Origin: Monomorium pharaonis
Lineage: Eukaryota; Arthropoda; Insecta; Hymenoptera; Formicidae
Length of the DNA stretch: 64,000 bases
Reading direction: 5' to 3'
Assembly: GCF_013373865.1 (NCBI RefSeq)
Contig: NC_050470.1
Location: 12,574,183-12,638,182 of the forward strand
In this document: piece after piece, positions 11,985 to 22,730 of the stretch
Layout of the letters: each line of letters starts with the position of its first letter
How positions within the stretch are numbered: position 1 is the first letter of the stretch
Position numbers and translations under genes: made by a program
The notes under the pieces: model-generated
The model's input: the letters and a program-made list of their open reading frames with translations, nothing else
Databases searched by the model: none
What the model was told of the DNA's origin: nothing

Positions 11985-12510
11985 TCCTTTTAGACACTTA
12001 ACGATTGGACACAGCTCGATTAGACACGCACGATTGAACACGCACGATTGCACACCGCATTATTGAACAACACACAGTCTTTTAGTGAAAAACAATATAT
12101 CATAAGACAGATTGTCTAACCTTAGAAACATCTGGTAGAAAAAAGCGTTGCTCTGTCAGAAAAAAATGTGAATTTCAAACATCTATATACGTATTTTTTA
12201 CGAGCATCTCGTTTTGCTTGGAAAGTCGTAAACCCATGTGGTGCAGAGAATGCTTCGCGCCCGCGCGCGCGAATGCGGAGTGAAAAGGGGGCCTTTACCT
12301 TCCACCCTTACCCATCTCGTCCAAGTCGCTAACCCATGTAAATTGTATTGAAATACATATGAATGTGTATGTGTGTGTGTCCCCAATCGTGCGGTGTCCA
12401 ATAATGCAAAGACTAATCGTGCGTTGTCCAATCGTACGGTGTCCAATAATGCGGTGTCAATAATGCGGTATCCAATAATGCGGTATCCAACAATGGAATG
12501 TCCAATGAGT
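11985..12510. mobile_element. GTGTCC minisatellite foldback, second copy
   Basis: The left arm (11985-12090) carries GATTGGACACG-type units; the right arm (12370-12500) carries their reverse complement GTGTCCAATAATGCG. Between them is the module found also at 24205-24360: AAGTCGTAAACCCATGTG, an AATGCTT box, a GC-rich run, GGGGGCC, CCACCC and GTCCAAGTCGCTAACCCATGT. Compared with that copy, the left side has an extra segment (12091-12215). Ends and target duplication are not clear here. Confidence 0.7.
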
Positions 12511-12519
12511 GAATATAAT

Positions 12520-12725
12520 TTGCCCACGCTCGAAATGGTCACGTTCGGAATGGCCACGGAAAATATTGTACAGAGTTTAATTTGTCGACGTCCGAAACGG
12601 CCACGTTCAGAATGGCCACATTCAAAACGGCCACGTTAGGAATGGCCACAGGAAATATTGCACGGAGTTCAATTTGCCCACGTTCGAAACGATCACGTCC
12701 GAAACGGCCACGTCCAAACAAGGGT
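12520..12725. repeat. GGCCACGTTC minisatellite
   Basis: Units of about 12-13 bp with GAAACGGCCACGTTC and GGAATGGCCAC variants, about twelve copies, with a longer repeat carrying GGAAATATTG twice. It abuts the GTGTCC foldback arm. Confidence 0.75.
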
Positions 12726-12879
12726 GTCAGAAGTGAGGATTTGGTACCAAGCATATAACAGAAAAGGTTGAGAGTCGACACAAGCCGGTTTTAAATGCCT
12801 TCAAGCGCCTTCATAAGATTAACGGCGTGGACATGTACTACGTAGCCAATGTTTGCGTTATCCTTATACTATTAAGTAC

Positions 12880-13014
12880 CGGAAAAATACTATTGAGGCT
12901 CAATACTAAGTATTGAGGTTCTAATACTTAGTATTCAGATCTAATACTGAGTATTGAGATTAAGTATTAGTCAATACTTAAGCATTAAGGAGGTTAAGTA
13001 TTGATGAATACTAA
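12880..13014. repeat. TATTGAG/AATACTTAG tandem words, first block
   Basis: Self-complementary AAGTATTGAG and CTCAATACTTAG words repeat here and resume at 13857-13925 and 14390-14660. One array was therefore split by the TIR element at 13015 and by the block at 13926-14389. Confidence 0.6.
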
Positions 13015-13856
13015 CCCATACAGCACAAAAAGATTGCAGCAACATTGTGGCAACATTTCAACGCAAGATTGCAATATTGCATAAACGTTGTGAAATGTTG
13101 CTGCAAGGTTGCTGCAAGATTGCAGCAATGGTAAAATGTCCGCTTTTAGAAATATTACGTAATATTTTAGCAATATTGCAGTAAAATATGTATGCAATAT
13201 TATTCAGAAAAAGATTATTCAAAATAATTCATCTAATTTTAAATAACTATTTTGAATTTAACAAATACAGAGTGATTAGTGAAACTTCAACCAAAAGATA
13301 AACTTTGCAAGTTTTGTCTTTTATCTTATATAAGTACATTATAAGATGAGAGAGACAAAACTTACAAAATTTATCTTTTGGTTGACGTAATCACTCTGTT
13401 GTTAAATTCAAAATATAGTTAGAATTGATCGGATGATCGTTTGGTTGATGTCACTATAATCACTCTGTATTTGTTAAATTAAAAAATACAGTTATTTAAA
13501 ATAATTTTGAGTAATCTTGTACTCTGTTATACACAAATCTACATAATAATAGTTTTACACACAAATTAAAACTACTCCAGAATGCATATATCTCCATAGA
13601 TGAAAAATTTTAAATAATATAGAACGATCACTTTTACATTATTTTTGAAAAGTTACTGTAATATATTTATTCAAACTGTATTGAATATTAATTTTATCTA
13701 TTTTCACTATTTTAATAATATTTTAAAATGTTGCTGCATCATTGCTGAAGTAATATTGTAAAATAATGTCTTTGCAATATCTCTAAAACATTACATCGCA
13801 ATATGCAATGTTGCAACGTTGCAGCAATGTTGCTGCAAGCTTTTGTGCTGTATGGG
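13015..13856. mobile_element. CCCATACAGCAC TIR element
   Basis: The ends CCCATACAGCACAAAA and TTTTGTGCTGTATGGG are perfect inverted repeats. Both subterminal regions are full of GCAGCAACATTGCAA words. AA flanks each end (13013-13014, 13857-13858). A TA-flanked MITE (13268-13467) sits in the middle. It has no gene, so it is non-autonomous. The TIR resembles the CCCAGAYAGCAC ends found at 39209, 59649 and 61478. Confidence 0.8.
13268..13467. mobile_element. nested 200-bp CAGAGTGATTA MITE
   Basis: The ends CAGAGTGATTA and TAATCACTCTG are flanked by TA on both sides (13266-13267, 13468-13469), as for Tc1/mariner MITEs. A second internal CACTCTG end at 13398 marks an inner hairpin of about 130 bp made of the AACTTCAACCAAAAGATAAA word and its complement. 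Confidence 0.7.
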
Positions 13857-13925
13857 AAGTATTAAGAGTCACTATTGGTCAATACTATAGTATTGAGGAA
13901 GTTAAGTATTGATAATACTGATGGA

Positions 13926-14389
13926 CTTGGTTAGGAGGAGCAAGTGTGTGCGAAAGCATGGCGTATAAGTGCGACTGTAAAATTGTAATTAAAGCGGAAT
14001 TAGGTAAGATAAAGTAAGTGTTCATAGATAGGTGATTAGAGAGGTGTTTAAGAGCGTAGGACAACTGGGGGGAATTGCAAGAGGTAAGGCGAAAAGATCT
14101 AGGAAGCAGAAAACAAAAGATTAAGAGGTTAGGTTAAATTGTGTAGGAGATTTCGAGAAAATGTACAGGGAAACGAGGGAGAGAGGAATAAAAGGTAAAA
14201 AAATAGAAGGGCAGAGAAAATTAACAACGAAAGGATCGAGATAAGCAGAGGAAGAAGATGATCGAGTTTCAAGGATCAAGAAGAGGTTAGTAATGATAAT
14301 ATAGATGGGGAGTGTTTAGCAAAGATAAAAAAAGAGGTTAAATCAATAGCAGCGGAATTAAAAGAATTCAAAGACAATTAATACTGTTT
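13926..14389 (+). pseudogene. purine-rich LINE-like fragment
   Basis: Strong A/G bias on this strand with lysine/glutamate-rich, stop-interrupted frames (for example EEVKSIAAELKEFKDN at the end). This resembles the coding-strand composition of the LINE at 29.6-33.2 kb. No diagnostic domain. It separates two blocks of the TATTGAG array, which suggests insertion. Confidence 0.35.
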
Positions 14390-14761
14390 ATTGAAAGTCA
14401 CTATTGGTCAATACTACAGTATTGAGAAAGTTAAGTATTAATGTATACTGGGTATTGAGAGTTAGTATTGGTAAATATTTAAGTATTACCGACTTGTATT
14501 CATCAATGCTAAAGTATTGTGGAATAATATGAGTTAAAAAATGTTTGTATATATATGTATATTATAACAAAGATTTATTATTATTACAAAGTTATATACT
14601 TTTTACGACTTAGTACTAAGGTATTGACAAATGCTTACTATTGCAGTTTATACTATACGTATACATACATACATATATATATATTATTACACATTTCTCG
14701 TGGATAATCCTCGATATTATTACACATACTTAAATGGACACTGTTGCACTAACATGAGTTA

Positions 14762-15152
14762 TACTAACGTGTTAACCCACAAAAAAGTGAAAAATTGAGT
14801 TATTGATGCTTTGTTGTACAGATTATTCTCTATAGTTTGTTTTGCAAACATATATGTTTTAAGTGATATAAAATTATTTTATACGAAAAAGAAAAAAAAT
14901 AGAACGGAACAAAGGTTAGCCTTACATCATTTCACAATAATACTCAAATTTCTTGGTGCAGAGTCTTGCTATACAATTGCACAATTGTTGTACAACACGG
15001 GATATGCAATACAAAAATTAATAACAAATAACATTACACACAATTAAAGTTTTATATCTGTTTTATATTAAAGGTAGTACTCAATTTATGGATGCAAACT
15101 TTGATGATGTTTTACTCGAAATGGCGTTCGAGTGGGTTAACACGTTAGTGTA
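14762..15152. mobile_element. MITE with CTAACGTGTTAACCCAC ends
   Basis: CTAACGTGTTAACCCAC at 14764 is repeated inverted at about 15133-15149. The roughly 350-bp centre has one short open frame without recognisable domains. Flanks read ATA and TGTATA, so the target duplication is unclear. Confidence 0.6.
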
Positions 15153-15632
15153 TAATAGTGTCTAAATTATGATAAATTTTGCGCGATATTAGAAGACTTT
15201 GCAAGTCGATTTGGCCGCTTACAAATGTATTTTCCGACTCTCACTAGTTTACATATTGATTTTAAATCTTTTACATTAATTATTACGAATCTATCTTCGT
15301 CCTTAAAGGTACCTATTCATGCGTCGCTCATTGCTCATTTTACACCGATATGATGATGTCACGTAGTCGCTAGCGACGTAATATTGTAGTTTGATTTTTC
15401 CAACTTCGAGCGATATCGCAAGCGTCAAATATTGAAATTAGTGAAATGGATAATTCAAATATAAATATAATTTTATAATAAAAATTATAATATGATGATA
15501 AGATTTAATGATGTAATTTTAATAAAAATGTGTAAATAGAAATCTATTATATATCTGATAGCTAGGTTATGTCAAAAATATTTTGTATAACAGCAAGAAA
15601 TCATATATAGAAATAAATATAATATTTTGTAG

Positions 15633-17979
15633 GATGAGTATTACGTTCAAACATGTGGATTATGTGAAACTATATGCAACGAAGATGAAGTATCGAGACA
15701 TAAATGTCTTGAAGGATACTCTAATTTTATAACAGATAAAAATTTGTATTTTTATCCTGTATTAGGTAAAATGTTTATTTATGTGTTTATATTTATATAC
15801 ATATAAATTTTATTTTACTTGAATACAAGAATAATACTTATTTTGTCTTATTTTATTTAGATAATGGAGTAACTGTTGTACGAAAAAGTTTAGTCCAAGG
15901 CGCTGAGGTTATAGCAGCTGCACCTTTTCATGAAGATAATCAAGGTAAAATTAATATTATACAAAACTTCTTAAAACATTGTAAACTGTCTCATTACATT
16001 TATATTATATGAGATATGTTATTTTTGTCTTTCAGAAAATATTGACCTCACGACTAATTATAATAAAAATACAAATCGAAAGAATGCCAAAGAAAAATTA
16101 TCACCTGATGAGGAAGAAATATTAATATTAGAAGTTCAATATAGGCAACCATTGTGGAATTACAAATTATCTCTGGCTCAAAGAAATGAGAAAATCACAA
16201 AAGCTTTGTGGGAAGAAGTTTCTAAGGCTTTGAATGGTAATGTAAATGTCTATTATTTATATAATAAAAGGTGATTTTTAAGACAATTCTTTTTTAGGCA
16301 AATTAAGTGGAACTGGATGCAAAGCGAAATTAAAAAATCTTCACGACACTTATAGAAGACTTATAAATTTTGAAAAACTGCCAAGTGGATCTGCTTCTAA
16401 AAATATTAATAAATGGAGGCATTTTAATGCTATGAATTTTCTTCAAGATTCCTGTCTACAAAAAAGGTATATATACTATTATTATTTATATAAAAAATTA
16501 TTTTTGTATTGATTTTTTTGATATATAAAATAAAATTTTATGTATTGCGTTTTTATAGTACTGTTTTCAACATTAATGATGATGAGAATAGCAGCAGCAA
16601 TGTTGGTGACATTAATGAAGACAGTCTAGATACAAATACATCAGGAGGTATTAACTAATATATAATATAAATATGTATAATTATTTTAAATTAAATATTT
16701 TAATATTTAAAACTTTACTAATTTTAAAGATGATAATACAAGAAAGAGAAGCGCACATCAGAGCATAACACTTATTTAGAACGTATTGCAGATACAATAA
16801 GCCAACCACTTCCTAATCTTGTTGTTCCACCACCACCTGTAGGAGACTATATTGATGCTGTGGCGATCACGCCACTCTCGCAGCGCGCCTGAGCTAATGC
16901 GCTCACGGCGTACACCGATGCGTCAACCGACGTGCGCTCACCGCCCACGCCGCGAGTCGCCAGCGGAGCAGTGCGCGGCGCAGCCGATAGAGCGGCCGCG
17001 GCACTCCGGAGTGAGATGCAGCGGCCCGGCTATATAAAGACTACCCGCAGCGCTGAAGAATAATCTAAAATTAAGATTCTCAGAGAGAATAGCTTGAGAC
17101 AAGATATTCTCTGTACTCTCTTTTGTTTGTGACTGGGCTCCACTTCGGAGTGTGCTCGTCCGAGACGATCTCGGGCCTCCTTATCGGAGTGCGCTCGCAC
17201 CAGGGCCTCCTTATTGGAGTGCGCTCGCACCAGGGCCTCCTTCTTGGAGTGCGCTCGCACCAGGGCCTCCTTCTTGAAGTGCGCTCGCACCAGGGCCTCC
17301 TTCTGGGAGTGTGCTCGCACCAGGGCCTCCTTCTGGGAGTGTGCTCGACGGCAGCATCCTGCCGCGTAGAAGGAAGGACAACCGGCCGGCTCGGCCAGCA
17401 GAGCGGCCATCATCCCGGACTAAGGACATCAGGACACCAAGGCTCGATCCAGGGGAAACCAGGCTACCATGAAAGCTAATCACCTGGGATCTTTTGCCGA
17501 TTCCACGGAGTAACAGGACTCCATGATTCCTTCAGAATACCATAGGGACACAGACTACGCCGACCCGACCGAAGGCCGACGCCAGCTATCAGGCCAAGTC
17601 TCCCGGTGGTTCCGACGACTCCTGGCCCAGCACACCATCCGGGAAGCCATTGACTCCACGGGCTCCACAGAAGAAGTCTCGCAGCAACCACACTAGGGTC
17701 CGGGTGAAGCCGCAGGACCTTTACAAGGAATTCGTGGCCTCGTTGTAAACGCCATTCAGCCAACGTGGGACAACCGCCCTTTTCAGGGCGACCAAAGAAC
17801 TCCACGCGGTGGAACATCTCAAGTGAGGAATAACACACACGCACACATGATACCAACTAACCCCCACAGATGCATTCTTAAAATTATTTGAATATAATTT
17901 AAGAAAATTATCGCCAGAGAAACAAGATGAATGGATACAGCGATATTTACAACAGTCTTATGAAATGTTAAAAGATTAG
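15633..17979 (+). pseudogene. Harbinger MADF-domain protein, five to six exons, frameshifted and LTR-interrupted
   Basis: Exons by splice signals: 15633-15765, 15861-15944, 16036-16236, 16298-16466, 16559-16647, and 16731 onward, ending after the LTR at 17869-17979 (TAG). The first recognised exon has a CGLCETICNEDEVSRHKC zinc-like motif. Exons 3-4 encode the MADF/Myb-like fold (LEVQYRQPLWNYKLSLAQRN, then GCKAKLKNLHDTYRRL), known to bring the Harbinger nuclease to DNA. An acidic serine-rich linker and a C-terminal helix (FLKLFEYNLRKLSPEKQDEW) follow. A frameshift near 16755-16775 and the solo LTR at 16859 break it. The first coding exon is not clear; an ATG at 15449 is a weak candidate. Confidence 0.75.
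16859..17868 (+). mobile_element. solo LTR of about 1 kb with an internal 30-bp repeat array
   Basis: TGTGGCGATCACGCC at the left and AACCCCCACA at the right give TG...CA ends. Flanking GATGC duplications (16854-16858, 17869-17873) are 5 bp, common for gypsy and BEL/Pao. It is much GC-richer than its surroundings. At 17157-17345 a 30-bp unit (GAGTGCGCTCGCACCAGGGC plus CTCCTTCTTG) repeats about six times. The TATATAAAG at 17031 is a likely LTR promoter box. The long frames in it arise from the repeat and are not genes. No partner LTR in the window. The strand is arbitrary. Confidence 0.82.
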
Positions 17980-18218
17980 AATGTTTAGATATTTGTTCAT
18001 TATGAAATAGTTTATTAATAGTTTGATATTTGCAAAAATATAATGTTTAATTATAAAAATAAAATTTAATTCTAATAATTTTTCTCCTTTTATTTATTTA
18101 TACAATTCTTAATAATACTAGTAATATTTATATTATATGTAAATAATATTAATATAATAGTCATGTAACGGTCATATATTTGAAGTAATACTTAAGTAAT
18201 ACATATAAATAATACATA

Positions 18219-19173
18219 TTAGCAATGTTTAAATTGCCAAGGTATATCTCCTTCGCTATTAAAATATTCACAAAAATTATATCTAATTTTTGCAGCTGTT
18301 CGAGAACTGTTATTTGTACCACATCTTCCTATATCCTGCAAAGCAGAATTATTATTTATGTTTCTTCTGCAAGATCCTTCTACTGATCCATCAGAATCAT
18401 CTTGATCAATATTTTCAGGAACATATTCATTGATTCCAATATCTTGTATTCGAATATAATTGTGTAATTACTTGAATAACAATATGTTTACCATCAATCG
18501 CTTCTATACAATGATTAAAGTTCCATAAATTTTCAAAATCCTTAGAAATATTTAACCATTTCTTTTTTGTAAAAGGATATGAAAGTACTTCTTTAGAAAG
18601 AACAGACCATAATACATTACAAGTTTCTGATATAATATTGCTAACTGTAGTTAATCTTAAAAGATATTGGTAGCTCATGGAAGTCATTGAATCGCCAGAA
18701 GCAAGAAATCTATAAATATTTTTATATGTTATATATGTGCGTATATTTAAGATGTAGATATTACTTTATTCTATTTTTTGTGTAATCTTAATTTACCTTA
18801 ATGTCATGCATAATCTTTCACTGGCAGATATTGGTTTTCGACATAATGTTTCTTTTGAAATTAAAAGTGCTATTTTGCATAATAATTCTTCGAGTTGAGT
18901 TGCATTCATACGAAAGCAATTTTTTAATGTACTCATTTGTTGTGAAACTGTAGGGAAAATTGCACTATAAAATCCATATTTATCTCTCATTTGAAATAAT
19001 GGATTGACCCAAAAACACTTTTCCTTGTAATGTCGTTTATTCTTTTTCTTTTCTAAATAATGATAAAAAACTGCAGCTAACGCTAATGTTCTTCTTTTAT
19101 TATTTATATTATTTTCATTTGTAATTTTTGCACACGAATAAATCCAATTATAATTTTTATTTGCTTGTGACAT
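18219..19173 (-). pseudogene. PIF/Harbinger transposase (HARBI1-like) with the catalytic centre deleted
   Basis: Exon 1 (19173-18797) gives the N-terminal region (FYHYLEKKK, then CFWVNPLFQMRDKYGFYSAIF and FRMNATQLEELLCKIA), typical of the family's helix-rich DNA-binding part. Exon 2 (18708 down) ends with LWNFNHCIEAIDGKHIVIQ, carrying the first catalytic Asp of the DDE nuclease. What follows is a GTAATTAC donor-like site and then at once the C-terminal end of such proteins (INEYVPENIDQDDSDG, then YNFCEYFNSEGDIPWQF, stop at 18219). The 120-150 residues with the second Asp and the Glu are absent, so this copy cannot cut DNA, although its ends and MADF gene remain. Confidence 0.78.
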
Positions 19174-20662
19174 TGCTGCTTATTTATTTTATAATAACAC
19201 ATACCATCTACTAAGTTAACGGAATATTTTTTTCTAAATCGCGTCGCTAGTCGCTAGAATACCCTTTTCATGAATCGCTAGCGATAATCCAATCGCGCGA
19301 TATTTTTGTCGCTGAAAACGAGCGATGAGCGACGCATGAAAAGGTACCTTAACAGGTAGAATATGTTTAACCTTAGTCATAGTTTCGTAATGAAAAATAA
19401 TACTTCTATGTTCAACTGCAAGCAGACGTAAAATAAAATATAATTCACCTCCGGATAAAAAATAGAACTTTATTGATCCATACGAAATTGAATTATCTGC
19501 TTTCATTTCGAGACGAACAGTATAGCTATTAGTTTTCATTTTCTTATAAATCAGTGATGTAAATGTTTCGCTAAAAATTTTGGCTTTGCTAAATATTGGC
19601 ACTGACACATTAAAATTCTGCAATGTTAAAAATTTTTTATCAAATTCATTCAATGTAAGTTTAATACTATTACCAATAATGTGATACTCCTGTTGTAAGT
19701 GGACTGTTAAAACACATTTTGACATATTAACTTTATGTCGTAGCACTTGTAATCATTGAGCAATTTTTTTGCATTTTTTTGAATAATATGTTTTGTCCCA
19801 TGAACAAAATTTGAGAGAAAACCGTTAAAATTTTCAAACGGGAAAGCTGAAGTAGCTCAAAGAGGTCCCCACCGTCTCACACACAGACAGAGATGTAATA
19901 GTTGGTGCACATTATATGTTAGCTGACGATCGTTGTACAGAATTGTAATGTCTCTTACAAACAACCTTAATAGATGTTCTGCTTGGACAATGTCAGGCAC
20001 TTTTTTAATAGTTTTTTGTAGCAAAATGTTTATCGCCATAACGAGTAGAAGCCAATGTTGGAAATATTTTTCTGGTAAATAATCAATTAGAATAGGAACA
20101 GAATAAAATAAAAACCAGTTATAAAACTCGGATGCCTTATATGATTTTAAGTACGTTATACTTCGTGGTAAACGACTAAACGTATCAGGAGGTAATATAC
20201 TTAATAACTGAATGTCAATTTCTGCTAAAGAATTTTTGACGCTCCAAGGTCCACTTTTTTAAAACCAAGAATCCATAAACTGTTTCACCACCCCCAGCAA
20301 AACTGAATGCATATATTCAGGTATAAAGCAAGTATCTAGATCGATATTAGGTAAAGCAGAAATGATAGATCGTCCTTTTACGCCCTTAATTATAGTGTTT
20401 CGATTGATTGCTTTTTGGCCTTGTTTTATCATCATTTTGCCTGTTCTTAAAGCAGCTCCAAGATTGTCAAAAGAATATATGCGAATTCCTCTGTTACCTT
20501 CGACTCTCGCACACTTTCGAGTTTTAATTTCACACATGTTACAACCAAAACGTCCATTAAAATTATGTAGCAGGGGCATCGGCAACTATTAACGGGACTA
20601 TGATTTTAGATGTACATTTTATTTTGGTTTTTGGATGAACATTGCAATGTTGTCATTATTTG

Positions 20663-21490
20663 TATATTTTAAAATTTACTTTGGACAATTCAATATTTTT
20701 AATATTCACAATTATATATTATATGTATTAAAATTGTTGTACCCCTCGTTGTGAGTACGATTTGGGATCGCTGCCAGAGATCTCGCGAGGAAGGTATTTC
20801 GTCACACACACCGTTATTTGTCTTGAACACTTTTATTCTTGTATTCAGTTACAATAGTTAGATCGCGACCCCGCAAGGCAGAGTGTCGCGTCTAGGAACT
20901 TGTTGTCCACGACTCCGCAAGGCAGAGTGTCGTGGTTGTATATTTAGTATAAGTTATCTCGGCGATACACGACCCCGCAAAGCAGAGTGTCGTGTGTAGT
21001 CTTAGTTTGTCTACTTCGGATTGACCCGATCCTCACCTTCTTTCGCCGGTTTATATATCCGATAATTCGGTAGTTGGATCGAAAGAAGGGGAGGATTGCG
21101 TGAGGGCGTAAATCGGTCAGTATTCCAAATTATTGCTTAGACAGCAAGTGCTGTCTAAGGAGCATTGCGCTAATTGTCGAGCGGATTGCGCGAAACCTCG
21201 CGCGATGCGCTCGATGCTGACTGCAGCTGACCGACTTACGTTATCGTGTTACTGACACCTTATCGTTATGAGTGTGTCACTCATAACAAAATTTTACTTT
21301 GGAAATTTATAGTGATGCTAACATCACTAATTAAATTTTAAAATTTCCTTTGTTATCAATTTGTTTACAATGTTATGATCATCACTTTTATATTTTAAAA
21401 TTTACTTATTGGACAATTCAGTATTTCTAATATTTACAATTATATATCATATGTATTAAATTAATATTTTACTTTGGAAATTTATGTAAG
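20663..21490. repeat. segment repeated on both sides of LTR copy B
   Basis: TTAAAATTTACTT, GGACAATTCA, ACAATTATATAT and ATGTATTAAA follow in the same order at 20663-20734 and again at 21390-21470. Without the LTR the two would be about 165 bp apart. The repeat probably predates the LTR insertion. Confidence 0.55.
20735..21288 (-). mobile_element. solo LTR (family TGTTGTGAGTGACAC), copy B
   Basis: Reverse-complement relative of the LTR at 10413-10973, 554 bp. Begins TGTTGTACCCC and ends CTCATAACA on the plus strand, flanked by AAAT (20731-20734, 21289-21292). The same three GGGGTCGTG words are present. Each copy has its own target duplication, so they inserted independently. Confidence 0.88.
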
Positions 21491-22167
21491 TTAGACACTA
21501 TAAAAAAATTAATAAAATATTTTTTCATAATAATGGAAAAATATTCCAATTTTTTCTTTGCGTTAATGTTTATCTTGTTATGTAACCATTTTCCAAATTT
21601 TTTGCAAACATTTTCTAAAAGTATTAAAATCTATCTAAAAGTATTTAAAAAATAGCAGTAAAATTGCTAAAATATCTAACAAAAGAAATTTTTTTTCTTT
21701 CTTTGCTCTATATTTAAACTATTAATTAAATTTATTCTACTAATAAATTTTATCAAAATCAATCTCTTGAATGGAAATCAATACTTTTATAAGTAAGACA
21801 AAAAACAATGTTTGCTTTCCTACGTACTGGAAGGTTCCCATCTGTTTTCCAAGAATGATTTTTTTTAGCCGGTGGTCCGTCGTCCAGTGACATTATCATG
21901 AAACATCTATGCGTAGTCGTAAATGACAAAGATATCTAACGGCACTTACGGCACCATATTGAACTGCCTAAAATTTAAACAATAACTACGTGGCGCTACC
22001 GACGAGATACTTTATTTATATCTTATCGATGGTGACGCGAACTCTTCTTTTCCATAGTGATTCTCAAAGAGAGACTGGCCACCTCCCCTGACGGTCACAC
22101 ATGCGTGACACACATACCACATATATGGCAGTCACTCATACCACTATAAATTCGGAGTGCGAGAATT
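21491..22167. other. unassigned, no gene seen
   Basis: AT-rich to about 21840, then more balanced sequence leading to the exon at 22563. The 22000-22440 part could hold a promoter for it, but I find no specific element. Confidence 0.4.
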
Positions 22168-22286
22168 GGCCTGTTCTTTTTCGCTGCACTGCTGCACTAG
22201 TGCAATAAATTAGAGTGAGAAAAAATATATTTGTCTTATCCTAACCTGTTGCACCAGTGCAGCAGTGCAGCAAAAAAAAACAAGCC
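22168..22286. mobile_element. 119-bp hairpin MITE, copy 1
   Basis: GGCCTGTTCTTTTTCGCTGC pairs with GCAGCAAAAAAAAACAAGCC at the other end, with CACTGCTGCACTAGTGCAAT and its complement inside. Nearly the whole length folds on itself around an AAAATATATTTG loop. An almost equal copy of the same length lies at 37088-37206. Confidence 0.8.
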
Positions 22287-22562
22287 AAATATTTCTATTC
22301 AAATATTATGCCTGTTCGCGCTCGATGAACAGGATTCCGTATTGGTGCCGCCATCTTGGTGCTGCCAATCAGATAGAGACTAACGATGGCCAGTCTCTCT
22401 TCTGAGGATCTCTACTTTCCTGCGCACCGTCAATTGTTTCTGTGAGAAAGACAAGAGCTAATTTGTAAAAGTGATGGTAGTTAGTGCAAGACCGGGCAAG
22501 ACGACGACAAAGAACGAGTGCCTTTTCTAAAAAAACTTTCGAAGATTTTACAAAATTTAAGT

Positions 22563-22713
22563 ATGTTCATCCTACAGTGCGACGAGGACAATTCTTTCTG
22601 TATGATTAGAGACAATGCAGTGATCTGCGATGATGAACAAGTAAAACCAGGAGATAACGTTATTTTCTTTTGTAACAAAGCGCAGTACGAAGGCATCGTA
22701 GTTATGCGTTCAG
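22563..22713 (+). CDS. first coding exon of an uncharacterised protein
   Basis: The ATG at 22563 begins MFILQCDEDNSFCMIRDN, continuing VICDDEQVKPGDNVIFFC and KAQYEGIVVMRS, ending at a CAG|GTTAGT donor. The compact beta-rich start resembles the N-termini of insect BEN-domain-type regulatory proteins, from memory and not proven. The 5' side has a plausible leader from about 22440. The next exon is not visible: 22731-23141 is a foldback repeat, then DIRS DNA starts, so the intron is long or the gene has been cut off. Host gene or transposon passenger is open. Confidence 0.55.
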
Positions 22714-22730
22714 GTTAGTTGTTAAAAGGA

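Larger units (their letters stand above)
15307..19349. mobile_element. PIF/Harbinger transposon with a solo LTR inside
   Basis: The ends AGGTACCTATTCATGCGTCG and its inverse (GACGCATGAAAAGGTACCT) form TIRs. TAA duplications flank them (15304-15306, 19350-19352), the typical Harbinger 3-bp target. It carries the family's two convergent genes: a MADF DNA-binding protein (+) and a DDE nuclease (-). Without the 1,010-bp LTR plus its 5-bp duplication it is about 3.0 kb. A shorter GCGTCGCTAGTCGCTA word repeats inside both ends. Confidence 0.85.
15170..20640 (-). pseudogene. decayed transposase gene related to that at 55912-58014, split by a Harbinger insertion
   Basis: On the minus strand, from about 20640 down: an IVADAP start box, a zinc-binding RFGCNMCEIK segment, then CFIPEYMHSVLLGVVKQF (20259-20360), equivalent to PIDYMHNVCLGVTRKLL in the 55.9-kb transposase. 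Next is a YNVHQLLHLCLCVRRWGPL segment (19860-19930) matching its YNVHCLIHL region, and a C-terminal block 19746-19353. The frame then meets the Harbinger at 19349 and resumes beyond it (15303 downward: DEDRFVIINVKDL, GKYICKRPNRL). Several frameshifts and stops separate the blocks. Family knowledge: such genes are common multi-copy transposases in insect genomes. Dead copy. Confidence 0.7.

Noticed and set aside
13268..13398. The 130-bp inner hairpin as a separate MITE
   Set aside because: Its right end lacks a flanking TA, whereas the 200-bp unit to 13467 has TA on both sides.
17030..17856. Repeat-rich frames of 90-127 codons
   Set aside because: They lie inside the solo LTR and follow its 30-bp array; mirrored frames exist on both strands.
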